Positions 59,742-64,000 of a stretch of 64,000 nt of DNA are shown piece by piece. The position numbers were made by a program, and so were the translations under genes. The notes beneath the pieces were generated by a model that worked only from the letters and a program-made list of their open reading frames with translations, was not told the origin of the DNA and did no database searches. The DNA comes from Polyangiaceae bacterium (GTDB lineage Bacteria > Myxococcota_A > Polyangia > Polyangiales > Polyangiaceae). The DNA is taken from contig JALHPN010000008.1 in assembly GCA_022842465.1 (NCBI GenBank), positions 1 to 64,000 on the forward strand, written 5' to 3'. Every line of letters begins with the position of its first letter. Within the stretch, counting starts at the first letter, position 1.

Positions 59742-60738
59742 CATCCGCAGCGCGATGGGACGCAACCGGTGGAAGTACACCTTGCAGCGCCTCATCGAAG
59801 CCTTCGGCGATCACTACCTCGACAGGCTTCACGTCTCGCACGTCGAGGCGTGGCGCGCCGAGCAGGCCGCTCGCGTGACGAAGGGAGAGCTCTCCCCGAC
59901 GACCGTGAACGGCTACCTCGCGATCCTCCGCGTCGTCATGAAGGCGGCGCGGCGCAAGTATCAGCTCGCGCACGACGCGCTCGACGGCGTCGAGAACCTC
60001 GACACCTCCGAGCACGAGACGTACACGGAGGAGGAGCCGAACGCCCTCGAGCCCGAGGAGGTGGCGCCGTTCGTCGCGAAGTTCAGGGAGGTGTACCCCC
60101 AGCACTTCGCGATGCTCTACCTCGGCCTCGTCACGGGCCTTCGGCCCTCGACGCTTCGCCCGCTCCGGCGGCGCGGCGCCGAGTGCGACGTCGTCTGGGA
60201 CGAGGGTCGCCTGCTCGTGCGGCGCTCGCACTCGCTCGGCGAGGAGGTGATGCGGACCACGAAGCAGAAGCGGCGCTACGCCATCGACCTCCCGCCCGAG
60301 GCGATGAAGGTGCTCCGCTGGCACGTCGCCACGCAGCTCACGACGCCGGAGCAGGAGGACTCGGACCTCCTCTTCCCGTCTATCACGGGCGGCTTCCGCA
60401 CGCAGAAGGTGCTCAACGTCCCGATCGCCGAGACCGCCGCCGAGCTCGGCATCACGAAGCACCTCACGCAGCGCGCGCTCCGGCGCACGTTCAACGATCT
60501 CGCGCGGGCCGCCGCCGTAAGCGACCTGGTCACGCGCTCGATCTCCGGCCACCTCACGGAGGCCATGCAGCGGCACTACTCGACGGTGAACGGAGCCGAG
60601 CAGCGCGCCGCGCTCGCGAAGGTCATCCGCCTCGTCGACCACCGCTCCGCCGCCCCGGCGACCGCGGCCAACGCGCCAGGTGGTGAGGATGGTGGGGAGG
60701 GGACCCGCGCGAGTGGTGAAGAAAGCGGAACGGGCTGA
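59437..60738 (+). CDS. int: Tyrosine integrase of the element
   Basis: A 433-residue protein, start at ATG 59437 (AGGTGA, 5 nt spacing; GTG 59428 possible). An N-terminal arm-binding region, SAM-like core-binding domain ('FAASLFEHKVKVGDIRSAMGRNRWKYTLQRLIEAFG', about 85-125) and catalytic domain with 'VTGLRPSTL' (box I Arg), 'HLTQRALRRTFNDLAR' (box II; Arg stands where the usual His is, as in a known subgroup) and 'ISGHLTEAMQRHYSTV' (His and nucleophile Tyr). It lies next to the tRNA attachment site. Its last codons cover the right putative arm site. Confidence 0.94.
   Translation: MSTKKDWKLLRGTWISSRPVLPGVWQRKEGGHVVRGRATDPATRRLREIYKVLPKADAATALKWLSEEQARVRDGAASPKSPSVRFSEFAASLFEHKVKVGDIRSAMGRNRWKYTLQRLIEAFGDHYLDRLHVSHVEAWRAEQAARVTKGELSPTTVNGYLAILRVVMKAARRKYQLAHDALDGVENLDTSEHETYTEEEPNALEPEEVAPFVAKFREVYPQHFAMLYLGLVTGLRPSTLRPLRRRGAECDVVWDEGRLLVRRSHSLGEEVMRTTKQKRRYAIDLPPEAMKVLRWHVATQLTTPEQEDSDLLFPSITGGFRTQKVLNVPIAETAAELGITKHLTQRALRRTFNDLARAAAVSDLVTRSISGHLTEAMQRHYSTVNGAEQRAALAKVIRLVDHRSAAPATAANAPGGEDGGEGTRASGEESGTG
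60680..60700. promoter_or_regulatory. Putative integrase arm site, right
   Basis: Exact 21-bp repeat of 35655-35675, within the last codons of the integrase. Confidence 0.5.
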
Positions 60739-60762
60739 GCGCCGAAGCGCCCAACCCGTTGT
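60731..60762 (-). terminator. Element-borne terminator after tRNA-Val
   Basis: On the minus strand, a 14-bp stem (aacgggttgggcgc / gcgctcagcccgtt, two G-T pairs) with a UUCG tetraloop, followed by 'ccgctttcttc'. It lies 19 bp beyond the tRNA 3' end and replaces the original terminator now at 35460. Confidence 0.75.
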
Positions 60763-60777
60763 TATCGTAAGTGCTTG

Positions 60778-60853
<76 letters not shown>

Positions 60854-61276
60854 AGGGGAGCGCTGAAGTACCGCCCCCCCGACCCGATGTCAACGGGATC
60901 GTTTGCCGAGCCCTGGTACCTCCCGCTCGGGCCCCGAGTGGAGCCGGGCGGTGACGGGGGCATGTCTCCAAAGTCAGACCTCGCGAGGCCTCGGGCGGCC
61001 CGCGGGGCCCTCCGGCGAGCCCTCGGCGGCGCCGTCTCCCTGGAAAATCCCACATTTGCTCGCCTGGCACGGCCGCTGCTCTTGGACCTCTCGCTTCCTT
61101 CGACTGACTTGGTCGCCGCGAGGGAGGGGCAGGGGGGCCGGGAGGGCCTCGGCTTTCCTGCCCCCCTCGCGGTGACGGATTCGAGCCCTCGAGGGAGGGC
61201 GATATCATCATGCCGACGTCCGCTCCGCGCGTGACGTCTACGAACCCGCGGCTCGCCCGCGTGGTGGAGGGTTTCC
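60854..61276. other. Intergenic stretch with tRNA promoter
   Basis: 423 bp between the tRNA and the lipoprotein gene. Apart from the tRNA promoter I see only GC-rich runs and no credible gene; ORFs here lack a fold or ribosome-binding site. Confidence 0.6.
60865..60893 (-). promoter_or_regulatory. Sigma-70-type promoter of tRNA-Val
   Basis: On the minus strand a perfect -35 TTGACA (60893-60888), a 17-bp spacer and -10 TACTTC (60870-60865), with the tRNA 5' end 11 bp further at 60853. Spacing fits initiation just before the tRNA. Confidence 0.7.
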
Positions 61277-62059
61277 ATGTCTCGTTCTTCACGTTGGGCG
61301 TTGGTCGGAACGGCGAGCGCATTCGCGCTCGCGCTCGTCGGGTGCGCCGATAGCAACGACCCCGTACCCGGGAGCGCGGCCTACAAGGCCGGCGCGCTCG
61401 GCAACGGGGGCTTCACGTTCTCTTGCGCCGACACCAACCAGACCTGCCTCGCGCAGACGACGGGCGACGCGAAGACGTTCCCCGCCGGCGTCGCGAAGGG
61501 CTCATCCTTCCGCGTCCGCTACATCCCGCGACCGGAGCTGAGGACCACGCTCAACGTCGAGATCGACGACACGTCCGGCAACGCCTCGGCCGGCGCCGGG
61601 GGGGCGAGCGTGGGCAGCCTCGACACGGTGGGGACGCAGTTCCTCGAGCGAAACTCGAACGGCTTCTTCGCCAAGACCGCCGGCGTCGGCACCGTCCTCG
61701 CGCGGGACGCGTCGGGCGCGCTCATCGAGTTCACGACGATCCCGATCCGCGAAGCCAAGCGCCTCCTCGTCTACGAAGCCGCGACGACGACCACCACGCC
61801 GTCGGGCCCGAGCGTCCTCTCGACGACGATGAAGGTGAACGACCAGCGCTCGTTCCGTGTCGTCGCCCAGGACGTCACGCAGCAGAACCTCGGCGGATCG
61901 TTCCTCACGACCTGGTCTTCCGACGACAACGCCGTCGCGGACGTCGAGAGTCAGGACAAGGCGATCGTGAACGTCGTCGCGCGCAAGGCGGGGACGGCGA
62001 AGCTGTCGGTGAAGGGCGTCGAGCTGACGACCGAGATCAACGTGGAGGTGACGCCGTGA
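61277..62059 (+). CDS. Lipoprotein with bacterial Ig-like domain
   Basis: A 260-residue protein: signal 'WALVGTASAFALALVGCADS' (lipobox 'LVGC'). Beta-rich body; the C-terminal about 85 residues ('VLSTTMKVNDQRSFRVVAQDV...TWSSDDNAVADVESQDKAIVNVVARKAGTAKLSVKG') match the Big_2-type Ig-like domain. GTGA overlap with the next lipoprotein gene implies a joint surface function. Confidence 0.85.
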   Translation: MSRSSRWALVGTASAFALALVGCADSNDPVPGSAAYKAGALGNGGFTFSCADTNQTCLAQTTGDAKTFPAGVAKGSSFRVRYIPRPELRTTLNVEIDDTSGNASAGAGGASVGSLDTVGTQFLERNSNGFFAKTAGVGTVLARDASGALIEFTTIPIREAKRLLVYEAATTTTTPSGPSVLSTTMKVNDQRSFRVVAQDVTQQNLGGSFLTTWSSDDNAVADVESQDKAIVNVVARKAGTAKLSVKGVELTTEINVEVTP

Positions 62060-62448
62060 GCCGCTCGATTAAGAATCTCCTCGCCTCCGCCGCCGTCCTC
62101 CTCGGCACCGCCGCGCTCACGGGGTGCGGTCCCGACTTCGAGCGGATGTCGATCGACGGCGTCGTCACGACGAGCACGTCGGCCGGCCGCATCGACACCG
62201 CCCGCGTCACCGTGCCCGTCGGCATGGTCGTGAAGGCGCGGGTCGTCGCGTACAACGACGACGACGAGGTCATGCCGACCGAGATGCGGACCCGGAACGG
62301 CGGAACGCTCTCGATCAGCCGCGTCATCACCGAGAACGACTGGGCCTTCTACGGGATCAGCGAGGGCGAGACCGAGGTCGAGGTCTACGCGGACGACAAG
62401 CTCGTCCTCGTCATGCGCGCGTCGGTCACCCCCCAGCCTCCGCCCTGA
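62056..62448 (+). CDS. Small Ig-like lipoprotein
   Basis: Hidden in a longer ORF. GTG 62056 overlaps the preceding stop and yields 130 residues: signal 'LLASAAVLLGTAALTGCGPD' (lipobox 'LTGC') and a single beta-sandwich ('ARVTVPVGMVVKARVVAYNDDDEVMPTEMRTRNGG...GETEVEVYADDKLVLVMRASV'), again Ig-like. Probably a partner of the 260-residue lipoprotein. Confidence 0.82.
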   Translation: MSRSIKNLLASAAVLLGTAALTGCGPDFERMSIDGVVTTSTSAGRIDTARVTVPVGMVVKARVVAYNDDDEVMPTEMRTRNGGTLSISRVITENDWAFYGISEGETEVEVYADDKLVLVMRASVTPQPPP

Positions 62449-62469
62449 GACGGCCGCCGTGCCGTGACG

Positions 62470-62498
62470 CCCGCACCTCGTCCTGGTAGAGGTGCGGG
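62470..62498 (+). promoter_or_regulatory. Hairpin covering the aldolase ribosome-binding site
   Basis: A perfect 10-bp stem CCCGCACCTC / GAGGTGCGGG with a 9-nt loop ends 1 nt before the ATG at 62500, and the 3' arm contains the GAGG of the ribosome-binding site. It is 21 bp after the lipoprotein stop, so it may be a terminator, a translational block, or both. Confidence 0.55.
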
Positions 62499-62499
62499 C

Positions 62500-64000
62500 A
62501 TGGAAAGCAAGTACGTCGACGGCGACGCCGCGCGCGTGGTCGCGGACCGCGGACCCTCGGTCAGCGAGCTGCTCGCGCTCCGGACGTACACGGCGCGGCT
62601 CCTCGGCAGCTCCCCGTCGCTCGTCCTCCACGGGGGCGGCAACACGAGCGTGAAGGCCGAGGCGCGGACGATCTTCGGCGAGCTCGTCGACGTGCTCCAC
62701 GTGAAGGGCTCCGGCTGGGACCTCGCGACGATCGAGCCGCCCGGCCATCCCGCGGTGCGCATGGAGCCGCTCCTCCGCCTCCTCGAGCTGCCGGACATGA
62801 CGGACGAGCAGATGGTGAACGAGCTCCGGCTCGCGCTCCTCGACGCGAACGCGCCCACGCCGAGCGTCGAGACGCTGCTCCACGCCGCGCTCCCGGCTCG
62901 GTTCATCGACCACACGCACGCAGACGCGATCCTCGCCGTCGCCGATCAGGAGGACGGGCACCGCATCTGTCGGGAGATCTTCGGGGACGCGCTCCTCTGG
63001 GTTCCTTACGTCATGCCTGGCTTCGGGCTCGCGCGGGCCTGCAAGAAGGCGTGGGACGGGGCGAAGGCGGAGGGGCGGACGCCGACGGTGATGGTGCTCG
63101 AGCGCCACGGCGTCTTCACGTTCGGCGAGACGGCGAAGGAGAGCTACGAGCGGATGATCGCGGTGGTCACGAGCGCCGAGCGGCACGCCGCCGACCGCAT
63201 GGGCACCGTGAGCGTCGGCGCGATCGATCGCAACGAGGCCCTGGAGGCCGCCGTCCTCCCCATCGTGCGCGGCGCCCTCGCGACCGTCTCGAACGAGGCG
63301 CCCGAGCGTGGACCCATCGCGGTCGTCCGCTCGAGCGAGTGGATCCTCCAGTTTCTCGCGCGAAAGGACGCCTACGAGCTCGTGCAACGTGGCTGCGCCA
63401 CGCCCGACCACGTCATTCGCACGAAGCCGACGGCGCTCTTCCTCCCCGACGTGAAGTACGACGACGAGGCGGCGCTCGCGGCGCGCCTCGAGCGCGACAT
63501 CGCGGACTACGCGCGCCGCTACGACAAGTACGTCGAGGAGATGTGCGCGAAGAAGAAGGTCACGCGTACGAAGCTCGACCCCTGGCCGCGCGTCGTCCTC
63601 CTCCCCCAGGTCGGCATCGTCGCGTTCGGCAAGACTCGAAAAGACGCGGAGATCGTCGCCGACGTCTACGAGCACACGATCCACGTGATGGTGGATGCGT
63701 CGGACGTCGGCGCGTACTCGCCGGTCAGCCGGGAGGACCTCTTCGACGTCGAGTACTGGAGCCTCGAGCAGGCCAAGATCAAGAAGCCCGCGCCGCTCCC
63801 GATGGCAGGGCGCATCGCCGTCGTGACCGGCGCCGCGTCGGGGATCGGACGCGCGACCGCGAAGCTCTTCCTCGAGCTCGGCGCACACGTCGTCGCGAGC
63901 GACCGCGACGGCGCCGCGCTCGAGAAGACGGCGAAGGAGCTCTGCGCGAAGCACGGGACGGCGCTCGCGACGGCCGTGGCGGACGTCACGAGCAAGGCCC
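62500..64000 (+). CDS. Bifunctional class II aldolase/short-chain dehydrogenase (5' part)
   Basis: Missing from the ORF track because it runs off the window. ATG 62500 begins MESKYVDGDAARVVADRGPSV. The class II aldolase/adducin domain covers about 25-430: 'SLVLHGGGNTSVKAE', 'FIDHTHADAILAVAD' (zinc-binding His pair) and 'VLERHGVFTFG' (third His). A short-chain dehydrogenase begins at about 432 with 'GRIAVVTGAASGIGRATAKLFLELGAHVVASDRD', the NAD(P)-binding TGxxxGIG motif. Such fusions act in rhamnose/fucose-type sugar breakdown (rhamnulose-1-phosphate aldolase/lactaldehyde dehydrogenase). The 3' end is outside the window. Confidence 0.92.
   Translation, partial: MESKYVDGDAARVVADRGPSVSELLALRTYTARLLGSSPSLVLHGGGNTSVKAEARTIFGELVDVLHVKGSGWDLATIEPPGHPAVRMEPLLRLLELPDMTDEQMVNELRLALLDANAPTPSVETLLHAALPARFIDHTHADAILAVADQEDGHRICREIFGDALLWVPYVMPGFGLARACKKAWDGAKAEGRTPTVMVLERHGVFTFGETAKESYERMIAVVTSAERHAADRMGTVSVGAIDRNEALEAAVLPIVRGALATVSNEAPERGPIAVVRSSEWILQFLARKDAYELVQRGCATPDHVIRTKPTALFLPDVKYDDEAALAARLERDIADYARRYDKYVEEMCAKKKVTRTKLDPWPRVVLLPQVGIVAFGKTRKDAEIVADVYEHTIHVMVDASDVGAYSPVSREDLFDVEYWSLEQAKIKKPAPLPMAGRIAVVTGAASGIGRATAKLFLELGAHVVASDRDGAALEKTAKELCAKHGTALATAVADVTSKA

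Overview
The window is uniformly GC-rich, densely packed DNA whose proteins point to a myxobacterium-like member of Myxococcota (Polyangia type). The evidence is many Cys-lipidated surface proteins with Asp/Gly/Ser-rich linkers, two proteins with MYXO-CTERM-like C-terminal sorting tails, a twin-arginine DUF362 protein, a hybrid histidine kinase and a bifunctional aldolase/short-chain dehydrogenase. No rRNA or CRISPR array is visible. There is one tRNA, tRNA-Val(GAC).

Layout. (1) 1-8060: surface-polysaccharide locus with a GT4-like glycosyltransferase, Wzx-like flippase, O-antigen ligase/polymerase-like protein and GT2 glycosyltransferase. A 2.8-kb cassette (lipoprotein plus HTTM-like membrane protein) lies inside it, flanked by a 52-bp direct repeat made from the 3' end of the flippase gene. 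(2) 8269-18915: secreted proteins and lipoproteins, a translationally coupled DUF362-lipoprotein-EEP set, a methyltransferase, a DUF2252 lipoprotein, a hybrid histidine kinase coupled to an acyltransferase, and a small helical protein. (3) 19142-31462: a stress/central-metabolism block. A ribosome-hibernation-factor-like gene leads an operon with zwf, pgl and a GH15 glucosidase; the opposing operon carries an Mrp-type cation/proton antiporter (fused mrpAB, then C to G), a small protein and gluconokinase. (4) 31740-35308: a lipoprotein, a broken AbiEii toxin gene, a catalytically dead trypsin-like MYXO-CTERM protein and DUF1697.

(5) 35503-60823 is a 25.3-kb integrative element inserted at the 3' half of tRNA-Val, bounded by an exact 46-bp direct repeat. 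It carries its own tyrosine integrase, an excisionase-like gene, a primase-polymerase/helicase and a serine recombinase. The cargo is mainly anti-phage: an AbiEi/AbiEii toxin-antitoxin pair behind a perfect palindromic operator, and an eight-gene, almost fully overlapping operon (51433 down to 37403). That operon reads hsdR - HNH nuclease - hsdM - hsdS - RNxxxH (HEPN-like) protein - helical protein with a second RNx4H motif - Mrr-type nuclease - 1180-residue protein of unknown function. Continuous translational coupling suggests one composite defence system rather than a type I restriction system with chance neighbours. This is the strongest candidate for something undescribed. An ADP-ribosylglycohydrolase, a small Xre regulator and a split OB-fold lipoprotein complete the cargo.

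(6) 60854-64000: the tRNA promoter, two coupled lipoprotein genes and the start of a class II aldolase/SDR gene preceded by a hairpin covering its ribosome-binding site. Family names rest on motif recognition by eye; no database search was run.
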